DNA of 64,000 nucleotides from Fibrobacter succinogenes (GTDB lineage Bacteria > Fibrobacterota > Fibrobacteria > Fibrobacterales > Fibrobacteraceae): the NCBI GenBank assembly GCA_902776765.1, contig CACYRP010000036.1, forward strand, positions 1 through 64,000. The letters are read 5' to 3'. Position 1 is the stretch's first letter, and every line of letters starts with the position of its first letter. Made by a program: the position numbers and the translations under genes. This document shows positions 28,699 to 37,412 of the stretch, one piece after another. The notes under the pieces are model-generated. The model saw nothing but the letters and a program-made list of their open reading frames with translations, had not been told where the DNA came from and did no database searches.

Positions 28699-29302
28699 GA
28701 TTAGTTACCTTCTGGAACAAAATAAGTCGTTTGACTTGGGCAAAATCAATATTATCTGTATTAATAATCAGCACAGGAGCGTCGGTGTAATGCCAAAAAT
28801 GATGGTCGTAACGGTCCTGCAAATCGCTCAGGTAGTTACCGTCAATCGTCTTTTCCATCGAGCGACCACGGCCCCTGATGCGTTTTAAAAGCGTCGGAAC
28901 GCTGGCCTGCAAATAAACAACATAATCCGGCTTGCGGATATCGTGGTTCAAGGCGTTCGACACCTGGTCATACATTGTAAGTTCGTTTTCGGTGAGGTTC
29001 TGCGAAGCAAAAATGCGGTCCTTGTCAAACGTGTAATCACTCACGAGCAAATCGTGGAACAAGTCGCTCTGCAATGCAGAATTCTGGAGCTGTTTAAAAC
29101 GGTCAAGCAAAAAGAATAACTGCGTCTGGAAGGCGTATGCCGCACGGTTCTCGTAGAACTTAGGCAAGAACGGATTATCGGCAAAATTCTCTTCAATAAA
29201 CATCGCGTTCCAGCGTTCAGAAATGGCACGTGCAAGTGAAGTTTTTCCAACGCCTATCACGCCTTCTATAGCCATAAAATGAATATTCTTGTCTGCAAGC
29301 AT
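28685..29302 (-). CDS. Deoxynucleoside kinase
   Basis: Salvage kinase of the dCK/dGK family, phosphorylating deoxynucleosides with ATP. 205 aa. P-loop AIEGVIGVGKTSLARAI at about 11-27, conserved LLDRFKQL region, and the LID arginines in KRIRGRGRSMEKTID. The substrate (dA, dG, dC or dT) cannot be read from sequence. The ATG overlaps the folK stop (TGATG). Pairing this kinase with folK and panC is common in Bacteroidetes-like genomes, from memory. Confidence 0.88.
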   Translation of the reverse strand: MLADKNIHFMAIEGVIGVGKTSLARAISERWNAMFIEENFADNPFLPKFYENRAAYAFQTQLFFLLDRFKQLQNSALQSDLFHDLLVSDYTFDKDRIFASQNLTENELTMYDQVSNALNHDIRKPDYVVYLQASVPTLLKRIRGRGRSMEKTIDGNYLSDLQDRYDHHFWHYTDAPVLIINTDNIDFAQVKRLILFQKVTNHADN

Positions 29303-29811
29303 CAGGGTTCCTCCCCTTCTATGACGCGGAACGGAATTTTATCTTCTCGCTGAAGCAATTCCGAAAGTAAGTCCTTTACAGCCTTATTCGTCTTCGGATC
29401 CACCCAGTCCGGAGCAATGTCGTTGAGCGGCACAAGCACAAACTGGCGGTTATAAACCTGCGGATGCGGGATAGTCGGGCGACCAATGCAAATTTCACAA
29501 CCAAAGAACAACAAATCTAAGTCCACTTCCCTAGAATTCCAATGTCCGCGGTCCTTGCGCCCAAGAATAAGCTCGGATCCTTTTAAATAGTACAGCAATT
29601 TTGTCGGGTCACCATCGTACCAAAAGCTCACGACCTGATTAAAATAAGGTCCCTGGCCAGCCGGTCCAACAGGTGGAGTCTCGTAAATCGGGCTTTCTAC
29701 CCATCCCCCCGCACTCACGCGGCGGAGCATGTCCCTCCCGGCTTTCAAATGGGCCGAGCGGTCTGGAAGATTGCTTCCGAGTGCTATATATACTCTATTT
29801 AAGGATTCCAC
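29302..29811 (-). CDS. folK: 2-amino-4-hydroxy-6-hydroxymethyldihydropteridine pyrophosphokinase
   Basis: Transfers pyrophosphate from ATP to hydroxymethyl-dihydropterin in folate synthesis. 169 aa, standard. Signature motifs: VYIALGSNLPDRSAHL at the N-terminus, ESPIYETPPVG, and the metal and ATP site SREVDLDLLFFG followed by PTIPHPQVYNRQFVLVPL. It is the first gene of the folK-kinase-panC operon, transcribed away from rho. Confidence 0.95.
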   Translation of the reverse strand: MESLNRVYIALGSNLPDRSAHLKAGRDMLRRVSAGGWVESPIYETPPVGPAGQGPYFNQVVSFWYDGDPTKLLYYLKGSELILGRKDRGHWNSREVDLDLLFFGCEICIGRPTIPHPQVYNRQFVLVPLNDIAPDWVDPKTNKAVKDLLSELLQREDKIPFRVIEGEEP

Positions 29812-29937
29812 GCCCCAAATATAGACATTTTAAAAGGCTCGGAATGTCAAAAAAATGACAGAATCGATTTTCATTGCCATACAAAAGCACAAAAATTTGT
29901 GACAAAAAGCATTTTTTTTCACAAAAAAATTTTTTTT

Positions 29938-29966
29938 ATGACATTTCACAAATTATTATGTATCTT
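29938..29966 (+). promoter_or_regulatory. Candidate rho promoter and leader hairpin
   Basis: ATGACA and TATCTT are separated by 17 bp, near the sigma-70 consensus, in an A/T-run-rich stretch. Transcription would give a leader of about 125 nt. It contains a small hairpin (GTTCCG-CTATTT-CGGAAC, 29974-29991). Rho autoregulates its own leader in several bacteria; that is not shown here. The 287-bp gap 29812-30098 has no gene. Confidence 0.35.
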
Positions 29967-30098
29967 TTAACCCGTTCCGCTATTTCGGAACATAATATTT
30001 AATCATCTTTAAAATTTTTGGGGCAATTAAGCCCTTATTATCCATTCACTATATAGTCTATTTCATTTTCTTGAAATATCTAATTATAGGACGCAATC

Positions 30099-32135
30099 GT
30101 GCCCAGAACACCTAAGAATCAAAATTTAGAACAAAATACTCAACAACCCTCTTTGACGGATCTCGTTTATCCCGAAAGCACGGGAATCCCCGTACCCGAA
30201 TACCTGGGAACCCCCGACAAACTTCCTGAAAATGCAGAAGAAACGCCTCAGCCGAAGCGTCGTGGCAGAAAGCCGGGCTCCAAAACAAAGGTCCACAAGG
30301 AAGTCGAAACAAATTACCAGGCCGATGTAGAACAGGATTTCCAAGAAAAGAAAGAACCGGTCGATGGCATTGCAGCCGCCGAAAAGCGCCTTGCCGAACA
30401 GTACGGAGTTTCTAACATAGACGCTATTTCCGAACCGATTTTCGCTAGCGCACCATCTTACGAAACTTCGAACGAACAACCGAGCGAACAAGCTATCTAC
30501 ACAAACGAAAACGCCGGCGAAGCTGTTTCGCAAAGCACAGAAATTGCACAGCAAGGCGAAGGCCAAGCAGACCCGAATGAACCTCAGCAAGGCGAAGCTC
30601 AGGCCCAGAACGGCGAAGGTCAGGACGACCGCCGCTTCAACAACCAGAACGGCAAATTCAATAAGTTCAACAAGAACAACAAGTTCAATAAGAACAACCG
30701 CAACCGCAATTTCCAGCAGCAAGAAGAATTTGTCGATGATTCTGCAACGCTCCCGGCACCGGGTTCCGAAGCTATTTTAAAGGCCAAGGAAAACTGGCTC
30801 AAGTTCCGCAAGCTCTCCATGAGCGAGCTCCAGGAACTCGCCGTGCAAAAGGAAGTAGACTTCCGCAGAATGCGTAAGCAGTCCCTCAACTACATTTTGC
30901 AGAGTCTCGAAAACGAAGGCAATATCATTTATACGGAAGGTGTTCTCGAAGTCACGCCGCAGGGCCACGGATTCCTCCGCATGCCGGATCAGAACTACCA
31001 GACCAGCACCGACGACGTTTACGTAAGCCAAAATCTTATCCGTAAATTCAACCTCAAGATTGGCGATACGATTGAAGGCCTTGTGCGCACGCCTCGCGAA
31101 CAAGATAAATACTTCTCCATGCGCCGCATTGACCGCGTGAACTTCGAAGAACCGGACAAGATGCGCCGCCGCGTGGCATTCGAATATTTAACACCAATTC
31201 ACCCGGAAGAAAAGATCCACCTCGAATGGAACGAAACGGAATACAGCACCCGAATCATGGACCTGTTCTCCCCGATTGGTAAAGGCCAGCGCAGTATCAT
31301 CCTCGCCCCTCCGCGTACCGGTAAGACCGTTCTCTTGCAGAACGTAACCCGTGCCATCGCGAAGAACCACCCTGAAATTATCCTCATCACGCTCCTCATC
31401 GACGAACGCCCGGAAGAAGTCACCGAAATGCGTGACATCATCACGGAAATCAAGGAAAAGGCAGCCGACAAGGGAATCGAAATCAAGGCCGAAGTCGTTG
31501 CGTCCACGTTCGATGAACCGCCTGAACACCACACTCGCGTCGCGAACATGGTTTTGGAAAAGGCAAAGCGCCTCGTCGAAAGCCAGAAGGATGTCGTGAT
31601 TTTGCTCGACTCCATCACGCGTTTCGCTCGCGCAAACAACGTTGTGATTCCGCACTCCGGCAAGATTCTCTCCGGTGGTGTGGACGCTAACGCCATGCAG
31701 TTCCCAAAGAAGTTCTTCGGTGCCGCCCGTAAGATTCAGGACAAGATTCGCACCGTCAAAAACGAAGACGGTTCCATCAGCGAAGAAGTCCAGAAGAACG
31801 GCTCCCTCACCATCATCGGTACCGCTTTGATTGAAACCGGTAGCCGCATGGATGAAGTGATCTTCGAAGAATTCAAGGGAACCGGCAACATGGAACTCGT
31901 GCTGGACCGCCGCATCGCTGAAAAGCGCATTTGGCCTGCCATTGACGTGTTCAAGTCCGGCACCCGCAAGGAAGAACGTTTGCTCACGCTCCTTGAACAG
32001 AATGCCGCCTGGAACTTCAGACGCGGTAGTCAGAACGAGACGGAAACGGGCATCATGGAGAACCTGCTTAAGCTCATGAGCAAGCTCAAGACGAATGCCG
32101 AACTCCTCGCTGTTCTATCCAAACCGAAAGTCTAA
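30099..32135 (+). CDS. rho: Transcription termination factor Rho with long disordered N-terminal extension
   Basis: Hexameric RNA-dependent ATPase that ends transcription. 678 aa versus about 420 in E. coli; GTG start after TATAGGA. Residues 1-220 are an added low-complexity region: an AT-hook-like [11 protein letters not shown] at 52-62, Gln/Glu-rich stretches, then an Asn/Phe/Lys block at about 179-205 ([14 protein letters not shown]). The canonical protein starts about 222: Rho N-terminal helices ([18 protein letters not shown]), the cold-shock RNA fold ([12 protein letters not shown]), Walker [12 protein letters not shown] at about 403-413, Walker [15 protein letters not shown], and Q-/R-loops. 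A strong terminator follows. Confidence 0.96.
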   Translation: MPRTPKNQNLEQNTQQPSLTDLVYPESTGIPVPEYLGTPDKLPENAEETPQPKRRGRKPGSKTKVHKEVETNYQADVEQDFQEKKEPVDGIAAAEKRLAEQYGVSNIDAISEPIFASAPSYETSNEQPSEQAIYTNENAGEAVSQSTEIAQQGEGQADPNEPQQGEAQAQNGEGQDDRRFNNQNGKFNKFNKNNKFNKNNRNRNFQQQEEFVDDSATLPAPGSEAILKAKENWLKFRKLSMSELQELAVQKEVDFRRMRKQSLNYILQSLENEGNIIYTEGVLEVTPQGHGFLRMPDQNYQTSTDDVYVSQNLIRKFNLKIGDTIEGLVRTPREQDKYFSMRRIDRVNFEEPDKMRRRVAFEYLTPIHPEEKIHLEWNETEYSTRIMDLFSPIGKGQRSIILAPPRTGKTVLLQNVTRAIAKNHPEIILITLLIDERPEEVTEMRDIITEIKEKAADKGIEIKAEVVASTFDEPPEHHTRVANMVLEKAKRLVESQKDVVILLDSITRFARANNVVIPHSGKILSGGVDANAMQFPKKFFGAARKIQDKIRTVKNEDGSISEEVQKNGSLTIIGTALIETGSRMDEVIFEEFKGTGNMELVLDRRIAEKRIWPAIDVFKSGTRKEERLLTLLEQNAAWNFRRGSQNETETGIMENLLKLMSKLKTNAELLAVLSKPKV

Positions 32136-32145
32136 CGAAAATTTG

Positions 32146-32176
32146 GCGGAACGCTCACAAGGCGTTCCGCTTTTTT
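32146..32176 (+). terminator. Terminator after rho
   Basis: A 9-bp stem GCGGAACGC / GCGTTCCGC with a 7-nt loop is followed by TTTTTT, ten bases past the rho stop. Confidence 0.88.
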
Positions 32177-32224
32177 ACGCTTGTCACCACCGCCTCCGCA
32201 CGTGCTGTTCTTTTTAAGCCTGTC

Positions 32225-32246
32225 ATGCCCGCCTCCGAGCGGGCAT
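32225..32246. repeat. ATGCCCGC-N6-GCGGGCAT palindrome
   Basis: A perfect 8-bp inverted repeat inside GTCATGCCCGCCTCCGAGCGGGCATCTCC. This motif is a widespread intergenic element in bacteria. A weak T-run follows, so it could also add termination. Confidence 0.6.
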
Positions 32247-32342
32247 CTCCCTTTTTACCAGCAAAAAATTTTTACGTTTACTATTGAAATTTTATAATAG
32301 CGCAATCGCAACTATCCTCATTGCGAAAACGCTCACAACTTA

Positions 32343-32382
32343 CGTCATTGCGAGACCCCTGCAAAGGGTCGAAGCAATCCAT
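32343..32382. repeat. GTCATTGCGAG...GAAGCAATCC dispersed repeat
   Basis: The ends (GTCATTGCGAG and CGAAGCAATCC) match a dispersed intergenic repeat seen in unrelated genomes; the middle contains GACCC-N7-GGGTC as a hairpin. It lies 22 bp upstream of proC, so it may be within its leader. Confidence 0.55.
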
Positions 32383-32404
32383 AAAGCCTAAAAAGGACAC
32401 TAAA

Positions 32405-33211
32405 ATGAACTCAACGATTTTCTTTGCCGGTACTGGCAACATGGGCGGAGCCATTCTCCGCGGTCTTTTGAACGCAGGCACCGATGCCAAGAACATTTTC
32501 TTCTTTGACCCGAGCGACAAGGCTGCCGAAGCCGTAAGCGCTCTCGGTTGCGTCCGCGTTTCTAGCTTTGCCGAAGGTATCGAAAAGGCTAACGTCACGT
32601 TCCTTTGCGTGAAGCCGCAGATTTTCAAGCTCGTCGCCGCCGAATGGAAGGCTGCCGCAGCAACGCTCAAGAGCGAAAAGACGTTCATCAGCATCATGGC
32701 TGGCGTTGTCCGCAAGAGCCTCCTCGAAGTCCTTGGCGAAAAGAACCAGGTGCTCCGCGTGATGCCGAACTTGCCGCTCACCGTCGGCAAGGGCTCTGTC
32801 GGTCTTGCTACAGACGGCGTCTCCGAAGAAACGCTCAAAATTGCAGAAGAAATTTTCGGTAACATTGGCGTGACCTGCCGCGTTGCAGAATCTCTCATCG
32901 ATGCCGTCACCGGACTTTCCGGCAGCGCCCCCGCTTACGTCTTCGAATTTATCGAAGGACTTACCCGCGGCGGCGTTAAAGCAGGCCTCACCCGCGATGT
33001 CGCCCTCAAGCTCGCCCTCGGCACCATCGAAGGCAGCGTTGAACTCGTGAAACAGTCCGGCAAGAGCCCAAGCGACCTCTGCGCCATGGTTTGCTCTCCG
33101 GCAGGCACGACCATCGCAGGTATCGACGCCCTCGAAGAAGGCGCATTCCGCAGCACGCTCATCAAGGCTGTCGTCGCCGGCACGAACCGCAGCAAGGAAC
33201 TAGGAAAATAG
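32405..33211 (+). CDS. proC: Pyrroline-5-carboxylate reductase
   Basis: Last step of proline synthesis, reducing P5C with NAD(P)H. 268 aa. Rossmann motif IFFAGTGNMGGAILRGLL at the N-terminus, SIMAGVVRKSLLEVLG, RVMPNLPLTVGKGSVGL, and the C-terminal signature MVCSPAGTTIAGIDALEEGAFR. The frame is open further upstream, but the ATG at 32405 follows AAAAGGACACTAAA and begins the Rossmann fold. The stop codon is the first bases of a heptad array. Confidence 0.96.
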   Translation: MNSTIFFAGTGNMGGAILRGLLNAGTDAKNIFFFDPSDKAAEAVSALGCVRVSSFAEGIEKANVTFLCVKPQIFKLVAAEWKAAAATLKSEKTFISIMAGVVRKSLLEVLGEKNQVLRVMPNLPLTVGKGSVGLATDGVSEETLKIAEEIFGNIGVTCRVAESLIDAVTGLSGSAPAYVFEFIEGLTRGGVKAGLTRDVALKLALGTIEGSVELVKQSGKSPSDLCAMVCSPAGTTIAGIDALEEGAFRSTLIKAVVAGTNRSKELGK

Positions 33212-33331
33212 GTTACAGGTAACAGGTTTTAGGGATTAGGAAAATTATCACGCACTTCGTGCGTCTTTATATAAGGCGGTGATGCCGCGACTTTTCACCT
33301 AAAACCTAACACCTAATACCTAACCCCTAAA
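33211..33331. repeat. Composite heptad array H5 with inverted arms
   Basis: Left arm: GGTTACA, GGTAACA, GGTTTTA, GGGATTA (33211-33238). Core: ATCACGCACTTCGTGCGTC (33247-33265), TTTATATAAGG, GGCGGTGATGCCGC. Right arm: ACCTAAA, ACCTAAC, ACCTAAT, ACCTAAC, CCCTAAA (33297-33331). The left arm starts at the proC stop codon and the right arm ends four bases before the next ATG. The arms could pair as a long imperfect hairpin. Confidence 0.85.
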
Positions 33332-33335
33332 AATC

Positions 33336-34703
33336 ATGCCCTCCATCGATTTTTTCACAAAAGAGACTGCAACGTCCTCGTTCATCTTGGACGTTCTTTC
33401 TTCTGTGGATAACAAAGTCGATGTGCATACACCCACAAGCGACGAAGCAAGCGAAATCGCAGAATCTCTGCAAAAACCGCTTGCAGCCATTGTCATCTGG
33501 GATTTAGATTCTTTTACCGCAAAAAACGTAGAATTGCTATCAAGCCTCCGCGAGCACAATCCAGACTCCATGATTCTCGCTTACGCCGAGGCCCCCGAAC
33601 GCCACGCAACCGTTTCAAGCAAGCTCTACGATACCATTCTCTCAACCGAAGCGCTCCGACTTCACTTGATGAGCAAGATTTCGCGCCTCAAGGAAATCTA
33701 CAACGCCAAACGTGTTTTTCGCGAAAGAATGTCGCACCTTGTCGGCAAAAGCGACGCCATAAAGCGTTTACGCAAGAACGTTGAGCGCGCCATTTTGCAT
33801 ACCGGCCCCGTGCTCATTCAAGGAGAATCAGGAGTCGGCAAGGACTTGATTGCACGCGCCATCGCCTGCGTTTACGACAAATTCGTTACCGTCAACTGTA
33901 GCGCTATTCCCGAGGCACTTTTCGAAAGCGAACTTTTCGGGCACACACGCGGAGCCTTTACGGGAGCGCAAAACGAGCGCATCGGTCTTTTTGAAGACGC
34001 CAACGGCGGCGCTATTTTCTTAGACGAAATCGGAGACATGCCGCTCCACGCCCAAGTCAAACTTTTGCGAGTCATCCAGAATCACGAAATCCGCCCCATT
34101 GGCGCCAACAAGACGCGGCACATCAACGTACGCATCATCGCGGCCACCAACCGCGACCTCAAAGAAGAAATTTTCGAAAAGCGTTTCCGCGAAGATCTTT
34201 ACTACCGCCTAAACGTCATCCCGATGCAGCTTTCACCACTCCGCGACCGCAAAGAAGACATTGAGGATTTAGCAAATTACTTTATCCGTCAGTATGCTCC
34301 AGCAGGCGAACCTTACACACTCTCGCCTGATGCTTTGAAAAAACTCCAGGAGCATAACTGGCCCGGAAACATTCGCGAACTCGAAAACGTCATCCAGCGT
34401 GCGCTTTGCTTTACAGACCCTGGAATTTTAACCCCCGAAGACCTGCAAATCGATGAAGACTCATACAAAACATCAACTAACTTTACAAGTGCAGATTCCG
34501 CCGCAATAAAAGCATTTAACGCCAATAGTTATGACGACTTCCGCAACATGCAACTCGACGAAGAACGCGAATTTTTAAAATCAACCATCCGCAATTGCAA
34601 CGGTTCTGTAAGCCTTGCCGCTGAACAGCTCCGCATGAACCGCACCGCGCTATACAACCGCCTCGCCCGCCTTGGCTTAAGCGTTAAAGACGTTCAATCT
34701 TAA
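33336..34703 (+). CDS. Sigma-54-dependent transcriptional activator (NtrC family)
   Basis: Enhancer-binding protein that remodels sigma-54 RNA polymerase. 455 aa. The N-terminal about 120 residues have receiver-like length and a central VIWDLDSF strand, but the paired acidic residues at the start are not seen, so phosphorylation is uncertain. The AAA+ domain (about 135-370) is complete: Walker A GESGVGKD (164-171), sigma-54 contact loop GAFTGA, Walker B GGAIFLDEIGD, and R-fingers in the RFREDLYYRLNV segment. A Fis-type helix-turn-helix ends the protein (SVSLAAEQLRMNRTALYNRLARLG). The start follows a heptad array with no Shine-Dalgarno. The targets are unknown; no histidine kinase is adjacent. 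Confidence 0.9.
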   Translation: MPSIDFFTKETATSSFILDVLSSVDNKVDVHTPTSDEASEIAESLQKPLAAIVIWDLDSFTAKNVELLSSLREHNPDSMILAYAEAPERHATVSSKLYDTILSTEALRLHLMSKISRLKEIYNAKRVFRERMSHLVGKSDAIKRLRKNVERAILHTGPVLIQGESGVGKDLIARAIACVYDKFVTVNCSAIPEALFESELFGHTRGAFTGAQNERIGLFEDANGGAIFLDEIGDMPLHAQVKLLRVIQNHEIRPIGANKTRHINVRIIAATNRDLKEEIFEKRFREDLYYRLNVIPMQLSPLRDRKEDIEDLANYFIRQYAPAGEPYTLSPDALKKLQEHNWPGNIRELENVIQRALCFTDPGILTPEDLQIDEDSYKTSTNFTSADSAAIKAFNANSYDDFRNMQLDEEREFLKSTIRNCNGSVSLAAEQLRMNRTALYNRLARLGLSVKDVQS

Positions 34704-35625
34704 AGCCACGTTTGCGAAGCGTTTCAATCACATTATCTTTTTCAAGCGCTAAATGCGCCACGCCCACAACGACAAAAACATTCCTGTCTTCACGCAAAAA
34801 AGTAGCTATTGAATCAGCCATTTTCGCATTGCGGTTCACATAAATACGTTGTTCAAACTCATCTTTAAATTTGCTTTCATGCAAAGGCATTTCATCATTT
34901 TCGCCATCATCCAGCAAGCGGCGCAACATTTCATCATCGCCCGTTTTCCAAGCTTGCATCAGATTTGAAACCAAAGATTCAAATTCTGCAATTTCATGCA
35001 AAGTTGTCTTTAAATAGTAAACTCCAGCCGAATCCGATTCCGTTGTATCCGCAAGAGCGCCAATCTGTTCTTCTGCCGTTTCCAAACCGACAATTGCCTT
35101 GCCATCCATCGCCGCACGGTCCAATAGCACATAATCAATTCCATATTCTGGATTCAACCCCGCCTGCATAAACGCATAAGAGCTGAGCGTCATCGCCGCA
35201 AGCCACGGACGAGTTTTCTCAATCATTACAATCGGAACATTCCAAGCCGTACAAAGACTATCTACCGTATTCCACATGTCCTGCGGCAACAAATCGCGAA
35301 GCGTTCCCTCTGTCAACAATCCTTGCGCTGCCGATTGCTCCCCTACTTCTTTCACGACTTCTTCATCGTTCATGTTGAGTTCTACAGCAAGTTCATCCGA
35401 ATGAGCAAAAGCAGAATCAATCACAGATGCAAGCGGATAAAGCGTCGAATCTGCCAAATGAATACTCCCCAGCACCCACACTGAAGAATTTTCATCGGAC
35501 ACTTTCCAAAAGAAATGTTTGCTTTCTGGAAGAGTCTCACTTTTTTTAGAAGAACCCGAACAAGCGACTAAAAAAATCGCAAAGCACAAATAAAATAAAA
35601 TAGAAAAATTATAACGTTTATTCAT
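34684..35625 (-). CDS. TraB/GumN family lipoprotein, copy 1
   Basis: 313 aa with lipobox (FLVAC). The body has the TraB/GumN (PF01963-type) pattern: FFWKVSDENSSVWVLGSIH with the conserved G-x2-H, a middle GLNPEYGIDYVLLDRA and GLETAEEQI, and a final VFVVVGVAHLALEKDNVI, the second G-x2-H. The fold is thought to be protease-like with a metal site; activity here is untested. It is nearly collinear with the next gene (35661-36617), about half identical by eye, so a tandem duplicate. Its 3' end overlaps the convergent sigma-54 activator by 20 bp. Confidence 0.8.
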   Translation of the reverse strand: MNKRYNFSILFYLCFAIFLVACSGSSKKSETLPESKHFFWKVSDENSSVWVLGSIHLADSTLYPLASVIDSAFAHSDELAVELNMNDEEVVKEVGEQSAAQGLLTEGTLRDLLPQDMWNTVDSLCTAWNVPIVMIEKTRPWLAAMTLSSYAFMQAGLNPEYGIDYVLLDRAAMDGKAIVGLETAEEQIGALADTTESDSAGVYYLKTTLHEIAEFESLVSNLMQAWKTGDDEMLRRLLDDGENDEMPLHESKFKDEFEQRIYVNRNAKMADSIATFLREDRNVFVVVGVAHLALEKDNVIETLRKRGFKIERL

Positions 35626-35660
35626 AGAATAATTCTACAAAATTCCTTTGCAAAAGAGTA

Positions 35661-36617
35661 TTAATAGCGTTCAACTATAAAGCCCCGATTTCTGAGATTT
35701 TCAATTACATTATACGCTTCAAAAGCCAAATGGGCAACACCCACTACGACAAAAACGTTTCTATCGTCGCGCAAAAAACTGGCAACAGAATCCGCCATTT
35801 TTATATTGCGATTTACCAAAAGACGTTGTTCAAACTCTTCCATAAGCAAAACTTCACTCGGAGTATAATCTTCCACGTGATCTTCAGCCAGCAAGCGATT
35901 TAACAGTTCATCATCGCCCGTTTTCCAAGCTTTAATCAGATTGCTCATCATTGGTTTAACTCCAGGAAGTTCGCGGAAAACAGACTTTAACATGCAAATG
36001 CCAGCCGAATCCGATTCCGACGAACCCGCAAGCGCCTCAACTTGCTCTTCGGCAGTTTCCAAACTGATGATAGGTTTACCAATCTTTGTGGCTTCCCCCA
36101 TCAACACATTATCAATTCCATATTCCGTTTTCAACCCAGCGCGCATATACGCATAAGTGCTAATCGTCGAAGCCACCAACCAAGGTCGCATCGATTCAAA
36201 CGTACTCACAGGCAAATTCCATGCCGTGCAAAGACTATCTAACGAATACCACAATGTTGTCGGCAATACATCCCACAAAGTTCCCTCGATAAGCATTCCT
36301 CGCCGATTGATCAGCCACTGAAGTTCACTTGAGGTATATGCATCACTCGTATTTATTTCAACAGCAAGTTCATTCGCCGCAGTAAAAGCAGAATCAATCA
36401 CTGTCGGAAGAGGATAAAAAGAAGCATTGGCCACATGGATGCTCCCCAGCAACCACACCGAAGAATTTTCATCAGACACTTTCCACAAAAAGTGTTTGTC
36501 CCCCCAATCCACAGGCGCTTCCGGTAATAATGACGATTCAGAACACGCCACCAACCATGCCATGCAGCACGTCAAACAAGCTCCCAGCAACGTACGATAA
36601 AAACGCAATTTTTTCAT
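35661..36617 (-). CDS. TraB/GumN family lipoprotein, copy 2
   Basis: 318 aa from the ATG at 36617; GGAGG touches the upstream ATG at 36626 but is nine bases from 36617. Leader with lipobox LVAC, then the same motifs as copy 1: FLWKVSDENSSVWLLGSIH, GLKTEYGIDNVLMGEA, SLETAEEQV and VFVVVGVAHLAFEAYNVI. Sequence has drifted most in the helical centre (about 95-130), as expected for a pair under different constraints. It lies 35 bp upstream of copy 1; both are probably cotranscribed. Confidence 0.8.
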   Translation of the reverse strand: MKKLRFYRTLLGACLTCCMAWLVACSESSLLPEAPVDWGDKHFLWKVSDENSSVWLLGSIHVANASFYPLPTVIDSAFTAANELAVEINTSDAYTSSELQWLINRRGMLIEGTLWDVLPTTLWYSLDSLCTAWNLPVSTFESMRPWLVASTISTYAYMRAGLKTEYGIDNVLMGEATKIGKPIISLETAEEQVEALAGSSESDSAGICMLKSVFRELPGVKPMMSNLIKAWKTGDDELLNRLLAEDHVEDYTPSEVLLMEEFEQRLLVNRNIKMADSVASFLRDDRNVFVVVGVAHLAFEAYNVIENLRNRGFIVERY

Positions 36618-36659
36618 TATCTTCATCCTCCTTAGTTAAAACATTTTAAATATAAACAA

Positions 36660-37403
36660 CTAAAAAGTTTCCGTCCAATCAAGCAATCCATTTTTACGAG
36701 CATCACCCGCAGGCGCCACACGCACGGCACCTCCACTCACCACCATAATCCTATCGCAATAACGCTCCGCATATTCCACGGAATGCGTTGAAACAATGAT
36801 GCCCATTTTTCTTTCCGTTGCAATTTTCTTGAGCAACCTAAATAGCGCATGGCTACGCGGGATATCCAAGAATGCATTCGGTTCATCGAGCAACAAGACC
36901 TTCACCTGCTGTGCCACCGCTTCCGCCAAGAACACGCGGCTACGTTCGCCATCGCTCAGTTCTGCAATCGGACGATTTGCGAAACTGGCCACATCCAAAA
37001 GCGCCATTGATTCTTCAACAATTCTTTTATCTTCATCCGTACGGCTGTCAAAAATTCCAGAATACGGAGAACGACCTAAACGAACAAATTCACTTACACT
37101 CATGCGAGGCGGCACAGCACTGGACATCCGCACTAGCGAAATAGCCTGAGCACGTTCACGCGGAGCCCAGTTTACAAGCGTTTTCCCTTCAAGCGAAACC
37201 TCGCCCGCCACCGGCGAAAGCAAGCCCGCAAACGTTTTCAACAGCGAACTTTTGCCGCACCCGTTCTCGCCCATCAAGGCCACAACCGTTCCAGACGTAA
37301 GCGCAAAATCAAAAGGGGTTTTCATCGTTTCAAGAGCGGAGCTATAGCCTACCAGCAAATCGCGGCATTCCAGCAAAACATTCTGCGATTCAGCATTCGT
37401 CAT
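36660..37403 (-). CDS. ABC transporter ATP-binding protein, FecE/BtuD type
   Basis: 247-aa ATPase that would drive import by the permease encoded just upstream. Walker A ALMGENGCGKSSLLKTFAGL, Q-loop region, signature ELSDGERSRVFLAEAVAQ (LSDGE in place of LSGGQ, common in this class), Walker B VLLLDEPNAFLD, and the switch His in GIIVSTHSVEYAER. The class imports ferric siderophores, heme or cobalamin. It begins 10 bp after the permease stop. No substrate-binding protein lies next to it in the window, so the substrate is not known. Confidence 0.9.
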   Translation of the reverse strand: MTNAESQNVLLECRDLLVGYSSALETMKTPFDFALTSGTVVALMGENGCGKSSLLKTFAGLLSPVAGEVSLEGKTLVNWAPRERAQAISLVRMSSAVPPRMSVSEFVRLGRSPYSGIFDSRTDEDKRIVEESMALLDVASFANRPIAELSDGERSRVFLAEAVAQQVKVLLLDEPNAFLDIPRSHALFRLLKKIATERKMGIIVSTHSVEYAERYCDRIMVVSGGAVRVAPAGDARKNGLLDWTETF

Positions 37404-37412
37404 AAAAGCCCC

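Noticed and set aside
29812..30098. Riboswitch or small RNA upstream of rho
   Set aside because: Only A/T runs and one 6-bp hairpin are visible; no known riboswitch core was recognised.
33211..33331. CRISPR-like or telomere-like array
   Set aside because: Units are 7 nt without spacers, so not CRISPR; the TTTAGGG resemblance to plant telomere repeats is chance in a degenerate heptad family inside a bacterial chromosome.
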